The notes below the pieces were generated by a model, which worked only from the letters and a program-made list of their open reading frames with translations, was not told the origin of the DNA and made no database searches. Source: Actinomycetes bacterium (lineage in GTDB: Bacteria > Actinomycetota > Acidimicrobiia > Acidimicrobiales > RAAP-2). Taken from it: a DNA stretch of 12,576 nucleotides. Positions 6,919-12,576 of the stretch are shown piece after piece. The stretch is from contig JAJZMN010000098.1 of NCBI GenBank assembly GCA_021850345.1, positions 1-12,576 of the forward strand, given 5' to 3'. Within the stretch, counting starts at the first letter, position 1. Every line of letters begins with the position of its first letter. Both the position numbers and the translations under genes were made by a program.

Positions 6919-7931
6919 TGACCGACGCGATGCCGGCCGCCACACCCCCGCAGCCGTCTGGCTCGGCTGAGCCGTCTGAGCCGTCTGAGCCGTCTGGCTC
7001 GGCTGAGCCGTCTGAGCCGTCTGAGCCGTCTGGGCCGGCTGAGCCGTCTGGCTCGGCTGAGCCGGCTGGGCTGTCTGAGCCGGCTGGGCTGTCGGGCTCG
7101 GCCGAAGATGGCGACGCAGAGCACACCCTCGAGCCCGCTCCCGAAGCGGACGACGAGGGTTCGGTGACGCTGCGTGTGTGGCGCGGGGACCAGACCGGCG
7201 GCGAGCTCGTCGACTACACGCTCCCCGCGCAGTCGGGCGAGGTGGTCCTCGACGTCGTCCATCGGATCCAGGCCACCGTCGCACCAGACCTGGCGTGCCG
7301 CTGGAACTGCAAGGCCGGCAAGTGCGGGTCGTGCTCCTCGGAGATCAACGGCAAGCCCAGGCTCATGTGCATGACGCGCGTCGACGAGCTGCCCGAGGGC
7401 CCGATCACGGTCACGCCGATGCGGACGTTCCCCATCGTGCGGGACCTCGTGACCGACGTCAGCTTCAACTACGAGGTCGCGAGCCGTGTGCCGGCATTCG
7501 CCCCGGCGCCGCCAGGGCCCGAGGGCTACCGCATGCAGCAGGTCGACGTGGCGCGGGGCCAGGAGTTCCGCAAGTGCATCGAGTGCTTCTTGTGCCAGAA
7601 CGTCTGCCACGTGATCCGCGACCACGAGGAGAACAAGCAGCACTACGCGGGGCCCCGGTTCTTCGCGCGCTACGCCGAGCTCGAAATGCACCCTCTCGAC
7701 ACGAACGACCGCCGCGAGCTGCTTCGCCAGCGAGAGGGCCTCGGACTGTGCAACATCACCAAGTGCTGCACCGAGGTATGCCCCGAGCACATCAAGATCA
7801 CCGACAATGCGATCATCCCGCTAAAGGAGCGGGTCGTCGACTCTTCCTACGATCCGGTCGCGTGGCTCGGCCGAAAGATCCTCCGAAGGCGCAAGCGCTC
7901 GCCCGGAGAAGCGGCTGCCGCGCGCGGTTGA
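6918..7931 (+). CDS. sdhB: succinate dehydrogenase iron-sulfur subunit with an added N-terminal repeat domain
   Basis: A 337-aa protein that carries electrons from SdhA to the membrane anchor. The conserved core begins near residue 82 (SVTLRVWRG). The [2Fe-2S] ligands are C131, C136, C139 and C151. The [4Fe-4S]/[3Fe-4S] ligands are C220, C223, C226 and C230 (KCIECFLCQNVC), then C278, C284 and C288P. The core closely resembles Rv0247c of mycobacteria as I remember it (about 248 aa). Residues 1-80 are extra: acidic, Pro/Ser/Gly/Ala-rich, and made largely of a 12-residue repeat. The C-terminal tail (322-337) is basic. The ATG at 6918 overlaps the sdhA stop (TGATG), which supports this start and hence translation of the extension. 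No good internal start with a ribosome site lies just before the core, so the extension is probably made. Confidence 0.95.
   Translation: MTDAMPAATPPQPSGSAEPSEPSEPSGSAEPSEPSEPSGPAEPSGSAEPAGLSEPAGLSGSAEDGDAEHTLEPAPEADDEGSVTLRVWRGDQTGGELVDYTLPAQSGEVVLDVVHRIQATVAPDLACRWNCKAGKCGSCSSEINGKPRLMCMTRVDELPEGPITVTPMRTFPIVRDLVTDVSFNYEVASRVPAFAPAPPGPEGYRMQQVDVARGQEFRKCIECFLCQNVCHVIRDHEENKQHYAGPRFFARYAELEMHPLDTNDRRELLRQREGLGLCNITKCCTEVCPEHIKITDNAIIPLKERVVDSSYDPVAWLGRKILRRRKRSPGEAAAARG
6954..7103 (+). repeat. in-frame tandem repeat in the 5' part of sdhB
   Basis: A 36-bp unit coding PSGSAEPSEPSE occurs twice with perfect nucleotide identity (6954-6989 and 6990-7025). It is followed by shuffled partial copies (PSGPAEPSGSAEP, AGLSEP) to about 7103. 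The inner period is 9 bp (GAGCCGTCT). Serine is nearly always TCT here, a codon seldom used in the surrounding GC-rich genes, which points to recent growth by slippage. All lengths are multiples of three, so the sdhB frame is kept. Confidence 0.9.
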
Positions 7932-7983
7932 TCGTTCGCTGGCCATTTGTCAGTCGTTCGCTGATCGTTCGCTGATCGTGCGC
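7929..7983 (+). repeat. 11-bp direct repeats joining the sdhB stop to the next start
   Basis: TGATCGTTCGC occurs at 7929-7939 (including the sdhB stop) and again at 7962-7972. It is flanked by variants CAGTCGTTCGC at 7951-7961 and TGATCGTGCGC at 7973-7983, so 7951-7983 is three units in tandem. The last unit contains the GTG start of the next gene. No Shine-Dalgarno sequence is visible in this gap. Confidence 0.7.
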
Positions 7984-8451
7984 CTGTACTCCCCCGAATG
8001 GGTCGCAGCCTTCAACGAGGCAGTCGCCGAGCTCGTCCCCGAACCGGGGGTCTCCTTCCGCATGCACCAGATCGTCGACGGCGGACCCGAGGGCACGTTG
8101 CGTGTCACTTTGGACGTCGGGATCGAGAGCGACGAGGCGGCCACCGGTGCGAGGGGCGCAGGCGCGCCGGGCGCAGGCATCGTGCTGCGCGTCGAGCGTG
8201 GTGACACGGCCGGCACGGGCGACCTCTCGGCGGGCGGCCTGTCGGCGGGCGGCCGTGCATCCCAGGTCACCGTCGTCGTGGCCTACGACGACGCAACGGC
8301 GCTCGCCCGGGGCGACACGGACCCGGCAGCACTCCTCCGGGCAGGAAGGGTCAAGGTCCGCGGCGACCTGTCCGTCCTGGTGGCGGGCCAGAAGATCCTC
8401 GCAGACGCTGCGACGCGCCTCGGGTCGTTGTCGAAGCGCACCACCTTCTAG
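7978..8451 (+). CDS. SCP2 sterol-transfer-like protein
   Basis: A 157-aa soluble protein. The C-terminal half resembles SCP2/sterol-carrier-like domains, which bind lipids in a hydrophobic pocket. The characteristic part is residues 98-141, with beta strand VTVVVAYDD, ALARGDTDPAALLRAGRVKVRGD, then the hydrophobic helix LSVLVAGQKIL. The N-terminus RLYSPEWVAAFNEAV is typical of small actinobacterial SCP2-like proteins, which supports the GTG at 7978 although no ribosome site precedes it. Residues 55-95 are a low-complexity Gly/Ala insertion (GARGAGAPGAG, LSAGGLSAGG) in the middle of the fold, perhaps a loop expansion. It starts 46 nt after sdhB and is probably in the same transcript. The ligand is unknown. 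A role with membrane lipids or quinones is only a guess from context. Confidence 0.72.
   Translation: MRLYSPEWVAAFNEAVAELVPEPGVSFRMHQIVDGGPEGTLRVTLDVGIESDEAATGARGAGAPGAGIVLRVERGDTAGTGDLSAGGLSAGGRASQVTVVVAYDDATALARGDTDPAALLRAGRVKVRGDLSVLVAGQKILADAATRLGSLSKRTTF
8224..8253 (+). repeat. 15-bp tandem duplication within the SCP2-like gene
   Basis: Two 15-bp units coding LSAGG (8224-8238 and 8239-8253) differ by one base (CTC versus CTG). The in-frame duplication lies in the low-complexity insertion of the protein. Confidence 0.7.
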
Positions 8452-8469
8452 CTAGTCTCTTGGCTGACA

Positions 8470-8488
8470 GGCCCGCGACAGTCGGGCC
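8470..8488 (+). terminator. hairpin without T-run between the SCP2-like and 76-aa genes
   Basis: GGCCCG (8470-8475) and CGGGCC (8483-8488) form a perfect 6-bp GC stem with a 7-nt loop. TTGGC at 8460-8464 and GCCAA at 8486-8490 allow an alternative longer pairing. No T-run follows; the next bases are AACGAGATGGGAGG, the ribosome site of the next gene. It could be a weak terminator, an RNA-processing site or a leader structure. Confidence 0.3.
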
Positions 8489-8508
8489 AACGAGATGGGA
8501 GGCGAGCT

Positions 8509-8739
8509 GTGCACCAGCCGATCGACGACCACTTCCTCCTCCGTTACCGTGAACTCCTCGACGCTGAGGCTGCCGCATTCGACGAGGTCGAGCATGCGTG
8601 CGAGGACGGGGACCGTTCCCACTTCGACGAAGAGATAGTCGTCTGGCAGGACTCCCTCGCCAAGAAAATGAGCTTCCTGTCGAGCGCGGGCATCGACATC
8701 CAGCACCACATCGCGCGCGTCTCGCAGCCGGCGACCTGA
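8509..8739 (+). CDS. small protein of unknown function, 76 aa
   Basis: I do not recognise this family. The protein is acidic in its N-terminal half and looks all-helical: helix 1 about 8-29 (HFLLRYRELLDAEAAAFDEVEH) and helix 2 about 37-60 (SHFDEEIVVWQDSLAKKMSFL), with heptad-like hydrophobic spacing and no membrane segment or cysteine cluster (one Cys, C30). The GTG start at 8509 has GGGAGG 6 nt upstream (8497-8502), the best ribosome site in this part of the window, and codon third positions are mostly G/C, so I believe it is translated. It begins 57 nt after the SCP2-like gene and is the last gene before the convergent mdh. Its own good ribosome site suggests it can be expressed apart from the sdh genes. 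It might be a small helical partner or regulatory protein, but nothing in the sequence decides this. Confidence 0.62.
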   Translation: MHQPIDDHFLLRYRELLDAEAAAFDEVEHACEDGDRSHFDEEIVVWQDSLAKKMSFLSSAGIDIQHHIARVSQPAT

Positions 8740-8767
8740 CGCGCCCTCCGGCGACCTGACGCGCCCT
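8728..8767 (+). repeat. perfect 20-bp tandem duplication at the 3' end of the 76-aa gene
   Basis: CCGGCGACCTGACGCGCCCT is present at 8728-8747 and again, without change, at 8748-8767. The first copy contains the TGA stop of the 76-aa gene. It lies in the space between two convergent genes, where duplication is unlikely to be harmful. Confidence 0.85.
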
Positions 8768-8787
8768 CCTCTTGCCGGTGCGGGCCG

Positions 8788-8834
8788 CAGCGACCCTGGC
8801 CAGCGACCCTGGGCGGCGCGAGACCCTGGGCGGC
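8788..8834. repeat. degenerate short repeats between convergent genes
   Basis: CAGCGACCCTGG occurs at 8788-8799 and 8801-8812, and GACCCTGGGCGGC occurs at 8805-8817 and 8822-8834. Together with the 20-bp duplication just before, nearly the whole 97-bp gap between the 76-aa gene and mdh is repeat-derived. No clear terminator hairpin with a T-run is seen for either operon. Confidence 0.6.
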
Positions 8835-8836
8835 TG

Positions 8837-9838
8837 TCAGGAGCCGAGCAGCCCCATCGCGGCGACCTCGTCACGCTCGGCGACCAGCTCTTCGGTCGTC
8901 ACGCGGATCCGGTCCTTCGCGAAGTCGTCGTGGTCGAGCCCCTCGATCACCGACCACCCGCCCTTGCCGTCGGCACGGACGGGGAAGCCGAATTGGAGCC
9001 CCTCCGGCGTGCCGTACTCGCCACGGCTCACGACTGCCGCGGCGGCACAGTCACCGCCCACGGTCGGGGTGCGCAACGAGACGACCGTGTCGATCGCCGC
9101 ATTGGCCGCCGACGCGGCGGATGACGCGCCCCGCGCCTCGATGATCGCCGCGCCGCGCTTTTGGACGGTGGTGAGGAACTCGCCCTCGAGCCACGCCCGA
9201 TCCGAGATCACCTCGGTGGCCGGACGGCCGTCGATCTGTGCGTTCTCGAAGTCGGGGAACTGGGTCGCAGAGTGGTTGCCCCAGATCCCGACACGGGTGA
9301 CCGAAGAAACCGGGACGCCTGCGCGCCGGGCGAGCTGGCTCTTGGCCCGGTTGGCGTCGAGGCGCGTCATGGCGAACCAGCGGTCCGCGGGAACCTCCGG
9401 CGCATTCGAGCGGGCGATGAGACAGTTCGTATTGCACGGGTTCCCCACCACGAGCACGCGCACGTCCGACGCGGCGTGCTCGGCGATCGCCCGGCCCTGC
9501 GGCTTGAAGATGCCGCCGTTCACGCTCAGCAGGTCACCGCGCTCCATGCCCGCCTTGCGCGGGATCGAGCCGACGAGGAGCGCCCAGCTGGTCCCGTCGA
9601 AGGCAGTCTTGAGGTCCGACGTCGTCACCACGTCGGAGAGGAGCGGGAACGCGCAGTCGTCCAGCTCCATCACGACGCCCTCGAGGGCTTTCATGGCGGG
9701 CTCGATCTCGAGCAGGCGCAGGATCACCGGCTGGTCCTCGCCCAGCAGCTGGCCCGACGCGATCCGAAAGAGGAGGGCGTAACCGATCTGACCGGCGGCG
9801 CCGGTCACCGTGACGTGGAGGGGGGAACGTGAAGCCAT
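8837..9838 (-). CDS. mdh: NAD-dependent malate dehydrogenase
   Basis: A 333-aa cytoplasmic enzyme of the TCA cycle that interconverts malate and oxaloacetate. The dinucleotide-binding motif is GAAGQIG (13-19). E44 at the end of strand 2 (RLLEIEP) fits NAD rather than NADP use. The substrate-binding arginines R94 and R100 are in the mobile loop [14 protein letters not shown], followed by VGNPCNTN (131-138). The catalytic pair is D161 with R164 (MTRLDANRA) and H189 ([13 protein letters not shown]). This is the pattern of the cytosolic-type, roughly 330-aa MDH found in actinobacteria. The ATG at 9836-9838 begins 4 nt after the methyltransferase stop. Its GGAGG (9851-9855) lies within the end of that gene, 12 nt away, which is long and suggests coupling. 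It is the last gene of a purH-methyltransferase-mdh run and converges on the sdh operon. Confidence 0.97.
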   Translation of the reverse strand: MASRSPLHVTVTGAAGQIGYALLFRIASGQLLGEDQPVILRLLEIEPAMKALEGVVMELDDCAFPLLSDVVTTSDLKTAFDGTSWALLVGSIPRKAGMERGDLLSVNGGIFKPQGRAIAEHAASDVRVLVVGNPCNTNCLIARSNAPEVPADRWFAMTRLDANRAKSQLARRAGVPVSSVTRVGIWGNHSATQFPDFENAQIDGRPATEVISDRAWLEGEFLTTVQKRGAAIIEARGASSAASAANAAIDTVVSLRTPTVGGDCAAAAVVSRGEYGTPEGLQFGFPVRADGKGGWSVIEGLDHDDFAKDRIRVTTEELVAERDEVAAMGLLGS

Positions 9839-9842
9839 GCGA

Positions 9843-10841
9843 TCACGTTACCTCCGGCACGTTCGCCACAGCCGTGGCGATGTAGGTGGTCGACGCGGGC
9901 GTAGGGCCCGGGACCTTCCGCGCCCGCCACCCGGTCCGCCGCAGCGCCTCGGCAAAGTACCGCTCGTCGAAACCCAGCTCGAGCCAGCCGTAGCGGCGCA
10001 TCGACCACAGCGAGAGCCCGTCGAGCCGGGGGCCCCACGGGTAGGCGAGGAGGTCGACGGGCTCGGCACCGAACACCAGCCGCCCGTGGTCGCCCACCAC
10101 TTGGTGCAAGAGCTCGAGGAGCCGGACGTGGTCGGCGCAGTGGTGGAAGGACTCGAAGAAGACGGCCGCGTCGTACGGCGCGGCGGTCGGCGCGGCGGCG
10201 AACGACAGCATGTCCGAGCGCACCACGCGCACGCCCGGGGCCCGATGCTCGATCAGGCGGCAGAACCCCTCGTCGACGTCGACCGCGGTGACGTCGTGCC
10301 CCATGGCGGACAGGTCCGCGGTGAGGTTCCCCCAACCCGGCCCGAGCTCGACGATGCGCGCCGGCGCGGCGAGCCCGAGCGCCTTGATGACGCTGCCGCG
10401 CCCGACGAGGTCGTCACCCACGACCGTCGCCGAGCCCGTCGCGAAGGGGAACGGCCGTTCGAGCGCGGCGTCGAAGTCGAAGGGGGATGCCTCGTGGCGA
10501 AGCGAGTAGTCACCGCGCCCCGAGACGCGTCCGTAGAGATCCCATACCCACCCGCGGTACGCCTCGGAGAAGGGGTCCGACGGCCACTGCGGGGGCCGCA
10601 TGCGCAGACCATTGAGGAAGTCGCGGCCCTCGTCCTCCGAGCGCGCGAACCGGTCGGCGGCCTCCTCGAGCGTCGCGTCGAGCTCACCGAGGGTGACCGT
10701 CTCCAGGCGCGCGTCACGGCGCCACATGCGAACCGTGCGCTGCACGGAGTCCGGCATGAAGGAGAGCGCGAGCTTCGCGGCGTGCCGGGCACGCTGGGTG
10801 CCCCGAGCGCGCTCGATCCCTGTCGCGGGGTGCTCGGCCAT
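9843..10841 (-). CDS. class I SAM-dependent methyltransferase
   Basis: A 332-aa protein with a Rossmann-type methyltransferase domain at about 150-325. Motif I is [10 protein letters not shown] (163-172), the acidic end of strand 2 is D188 (VTAVDVD), D210 follows strand 3 (VVRSDM), and the motif IV strand is [12 protein letters not shown] (223-234). Residues 1-140 are an added N-terminal part: a basic stretch (10-45) followed by a helical region rich in Trp and Arg, with [27 protein letters not shown] at 83-109. That part might recognise the substrate. I cannot name the substrate; the form resembles methyltransferases seen next to sugar or lipid modification genes. The ATG start at 10839-10841 has no clear ribosome site. 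The gene lies 51 nt after purH and 4 nt before mdh, probably in one transcript. Confidence 0.85.
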   Translation of the reverse strand: MAEHPATGIERARGTQRARHAAKLALSFMPDSVQRTVRMWRRDARLETVTLGELDATLEEAADRFARSEDEGRDFLNGLRMRPPQWPSDPFSEAYRGWVWDLYGRVSGRGDYSLRHEASPFDFDAALERPFPFATGSATVVGDDLVGRGSVIKALGLAAPARIVELGPGWGNLTADLSAMGHDVTAVDVDEGFCRLIEHRAPGVRVVRSDMLSFAAAPTAAPYDAAVFFESFHHCADHVRLLELLHQVVGDHGRLVFGAEPVDLLAYPWGPRLDGLSLWSMRRYGWLELGFDERYFAEALRRTGWRARKVPGPTPASTTYIATAVANVPEVT

Positions 10842-10892
10842 GCCCGGGAGCCTACGACTCGGGCTCGTGACGCCGGGTCCGGCGCGCGGCGC

Positions 10893-12395
10893 TCAGTGTC
10901 GGAAGTGCCGCTCGCCCGTGAGCACCATCGCGATCCCCGCCGCATCGGCCGCCTCGACGATCTCGGCGTCGCGCACGGCGCCGCCGGGCTGGACGACCGC
11001 GACGACCCCGGCGTTCACGAGCACCTCGAGCCCGTCGGGGAAGGGGAAGAACGCGTCGCTCGCCGCCGCGCCGCCACGGGCACGAGCGCCGGCCTTCTCG
11101 ACGGCGAGCTGTGCCGCGACGACCCTCGACTGCTGGCCCGCACCCACCCCTACCGCCTGACCGTCGGTCACCACGGCGATGGCGTTCGACGTCGTGCGCC
11201 CGCAGACCCGCCACGCGAGCACGAGGTCCGCCCACTGCGCCTCGGTCGGGCCGACGGCCGTGACCACCTGCCACTGGGAAGGCTGCGACCCGAAGACGTC
11301 GGGGTCCTGGACGAGCGCGCTGGCCCCGAGGGTGCGGACCTGGCGGCAGAGGGGCTCGGGGGAGGGCGCGGCGAGCAGCCTCGTGGCTTCGCGTCGAGCC
11401 CGCAGGCGCTCGACCGCCCCCGGCGTGTACGACGTGGCCACGATCACGTCGGCCTGCGGACCGGCCGCGATCGCCTCCGCCACGTCGTCGGTCACCTCCC
11501 CGCCGATCGCCACGATGCCTCCGAACGCGGAGACCGGGTCGCACTCGAGCGCCCGGGTGAACGCGTCGGCCAGGCCGTCGGCCACCGCCGCGCCGCAGGC
11601 GTTGGCGTGCTTGACCACGACGACTGCGGGCCGGCCGCCCGCATCGCCGCAGAGCTCGTGGACGAGCCGCCACGCGGCGTCGGCGTCGAAGATGTTCAAG
11701 TACGACAGCGCAGCGCCACCGAGCTGGGTGCAGTGGTCCCACCAGCTCTGCGCGGCGCGATACCGGGCACCGTGCTGGTGCGGGTTCTCCCCGTAGCGCA
11801 GCAGCTCCGCGCGTGCCAAGGTGAGGTGGACCGTGGGCGGCAGCGGGTCGTCTGCGTCGAGCCACTCGACAATCGCCGCGTCGTACGCGGCGGTGTGGGC
11901 GAAGGCCGACCGGGCGAGCCGGCGGCGAGTCGCCGCTGAGAGGGCGCCGGCCGAGCGCAGCTCGTCGAGCACCGCCTCGTAGTCCGCTGGTGAGGTCACG
12001 ACGCCCACGTGGGCGAAGTTCTTCGCCGCCCCACGCACCATGGCGGGACCCCCGATGTCGATCAGCTCCACCGAGGGGTCGCTCCCGAAGGGATAGAGGT
12101 TCGAGACGACGAGGTCGATCGGGGTGATGCCCTGGGCCTCGAGGTCCGCCATGTGCGCGGGCACCGAGCGGTCGGCCAGGATCCCGCCGTGGATGCGCGG
12201 GTGGAGCGTCTTCACCCTGCCCCCGAGCATCTCGGGCGAGCCGGTCACCTCGGCGACCTCGACGACCGGTACGTCCGCGTCGCCGAGTGCGCGCGCCGTG
12301 TTGCCGCTCGCCACGATCTCCCAGCCGAGGGCCACGAGGCCGCGGGCGAAGTCGACGACGCCGGTCTTGTCGTAGACGGACACGAGTGCTCTCAT
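10893..12395 (-). CDS. purH: bifunctional AICAR transformylase / IMP cyclohydrolase
   Basis: A 500-aa two-domain enzyme for the last two steps of IMP synthesis: formylation of AICAR with 10-formyl-THF, then ring closure. The N-terminal cyclohydrolase domain (1-190) has LVSVYDKTG at 4-12, KTLHPRIHGGIL at 62-73 and the DLVVSNLYPF strand at 94-103. The transformylase domain has LRYGENPHQ (199-207), catalytic K262-H263 in KHANACG, SAFGGIVA (289-296), SNAI (403-406), SDAFFPFPD (446-454) and the C-terminal MVLTGERHFRH. Two usual residues differ: KHANACG has Ala where Pro is common, and SGNTA (30-34) stands where a TGGTA-type run is common. I chose the ATG at 12393-12395 because the family begins MRALVSVYDKTG-like. 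The frame is open upstream, but that sequence is not family-like and the GGGGA before this ATG is a passable ribosome site. No purN precedes it here. Confidence 0.96.
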   Translation of the reverse strand: MRALVSVYDKTGVVDFARGLVALGWEIVASGNTARALGDADVPVVEVAEVTGSPEMLGGRVKTLHPRIHGGILADRSVPAHMADLEAQGITPIDLVVSNLYPFGSDPSVELIDIGGPAMVRGAAKNFAHVGVVTSPADYEAVLDELRSAGALSAATRRRLARSAFAHTAAYDAAIVEWLDADDPLPPTVHLTLARAELLRYGENPHQHGARYRAAQSWWDHCTQLGGAALSYLNIFDADAAWRLVHELCGDAGGRPAVVVVKHANACGAAVADGLADAFTRALECDPVSAFGGIVAIGGEVTDDVAEAIAAGPQADVIVATSYTPGAVERLRARREATRLLAAPSPEPLCRQVRTLGASALVQDPDVFGSQPSQWQVVTAVGPTEAQWADLVLAWRVCGRTTSNAIAVVTDGQAVGVGAGQQSRVVAAQLAVEKAGARARGGAAASDAFFPFPDGLEVLVNAGVVAVVQPGGAVRDAEIVEAADAAGIAMVLTGERHFRH

Positions 12396-12576
12396 CGGGC
12401 CGTTCCCCAAACTATCAGCAATCATCTCGCTGACATTGAGACCTCGTCTCCGGGCCTCTCGGGCGACTGGTGACCCAGCCGTGCCGCTGTCACGGACAGA
12501 TGCCAAAGGCATCAAGCCACCGCCTTCTTGGGGCTGGGTGAGGCGCTGTCCAAGATTGAGACAGTGCCGGTGGCGA
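12396..12576 (-). other. purH upstream region with three small hairpins and a possible gene tail
   Basis: No complete gene is seen here. Three short perfect dyads with 3-nt loops follow one another: GAGAC-CTC-GTCTC (12438-12450), CTGTC-ACG-GACAG (12487-12499) and GATGCC-AAA-GGCATC (12499-12513). None has a T-run. On the minus strand a frame from the window edge codes about 20 residues ending SASPSPKKAVA, with a stop at 12512-12514 that overlaps the last hairpin. This could be the end of an upstream gene. A plus-strand frame over the same bases also reads plausibly (ATAFLGLGEALSKIETVPVA), so the strand is undecided. The less GC-rich stretch 12405-12440 is the likeliest place for a purH promoter. 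Confidence 0.35.

Noticed and set aside
6954..7103. CRISPR-like array
   Set aside because: The repeats are directly adjacent with no unique spacers, are in frame, and code a regular peptide repeat within sdhB.
5029..7284. Long minus-strand open frame opposite sdhA and sdhB (about 751 codons)
   Set aside because: The plus strand holds full sdhA and sdhB motifs. The repeat Gln-Thr-Ala-Gln reading is only the reverse of the sdhB tandem repeat.
9810..11939. Long plus-strand open frame opposite mdh, the methyltransferase and purH (about 709 codons)
   Set aside because: It spans three genes with strong family motifs on the other strand and has no domain of its own.
12396..12515. 40-residue N-terminal extension of PurH
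   Set aside because: Not family-like and lacks a ribosome site; the ATG at 12395 begins the conserved MRALVSVYDKTG.
12396..12576. ZTP (pfl) riboswitch upstream of purH
   Set aside because: The conserved downstream CCGCCTGGGCA-like segment and the paired upstream core of that riboswitch are not found on the minus strand.

Overview
The window looks like a chromosomal segment of a high-GC actinobacterium. The WhiB regulator is confined to Actinomycetota and their phages. The MoxR-like ATPase/VWA pair and the three-gene succinate dehydrogenase resemble, from memory of the families, the mycobacterial Rv0958-Rv0959 and Rv0249c-Rv0247c sets. The general look, with an SCP2-like protein and many GTG starts, would fit Acidimicrobiia, but that placement is inference only. 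There are no tRNA or rRNA genes, insertion sequences, CRISPR arrays or prophage genes. The gene content is housekeeping or conserved accessory.

Layout. (1) Positions 43-4011, minus strand: a MoxR-like AAA+ ATPase, then 27 nt later a 667-aa VWA protein, then after a 171-nt gap a WhiB iron-sulfur regulator with a perfect 16-bp palindrome upstream. (2) Positions 4012-4252: a divergent control region holding a perfect 16-bp-arm inverted repeat (4052-4098) that contains two copies of one palindromic core 21 bp apart. (3) Positions 4253-8739, plus strand: sdhC-type membrane anchor, sdhA flavoprotein, sdhB iron-sulfur subunit, an SCP2-like lipid-binding protein and a 76-aa protein of unknown function. 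(4) Positions 8837-12395, minus strand and convergent: purH, a SAM-dependent methyltransferase, and malate dehydrogenase, whose start lies 4 nt after the methyltransferase stop. (5) Positions 12396-12576: the purH upstream region, with three small hairpins and possibly the tail of one more gene running off the window.

How the genes fit together. Succinate dehydrogenase and malate dehydrogenase carry out two TCA-cycle steps, succinate to fumarate and malate to oxaloacetate. Succinate dehydrogenase also feeds electrons to the quinone pool. PurH makes the last two steps to IMP and yields no TCA intermediate, so its link to mdh is probably only positional. The MoxR/VWA pair is of the type that remodels or inserts metals into protein partners, but its substrate is not visible here.

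The most unusual signals are structural. SdhB has an extra N-terminal region of about 80 residues made mostly of a young, nearly codon-identical Ser/Glu/Pro/Gly/Ala repeat. From there to the sdh/mdh convergence (6954-8835) there are several more short tandem duplications at gene ends and starts. Two regulatory-looking palindromic elements precede whiB and lie between the moxR-like gene and the sdh operon. I see no wholly new multi-gene system. The SCP2-like and 76-aa genes attached to the sdh operon are the best candidates for undescribed function.
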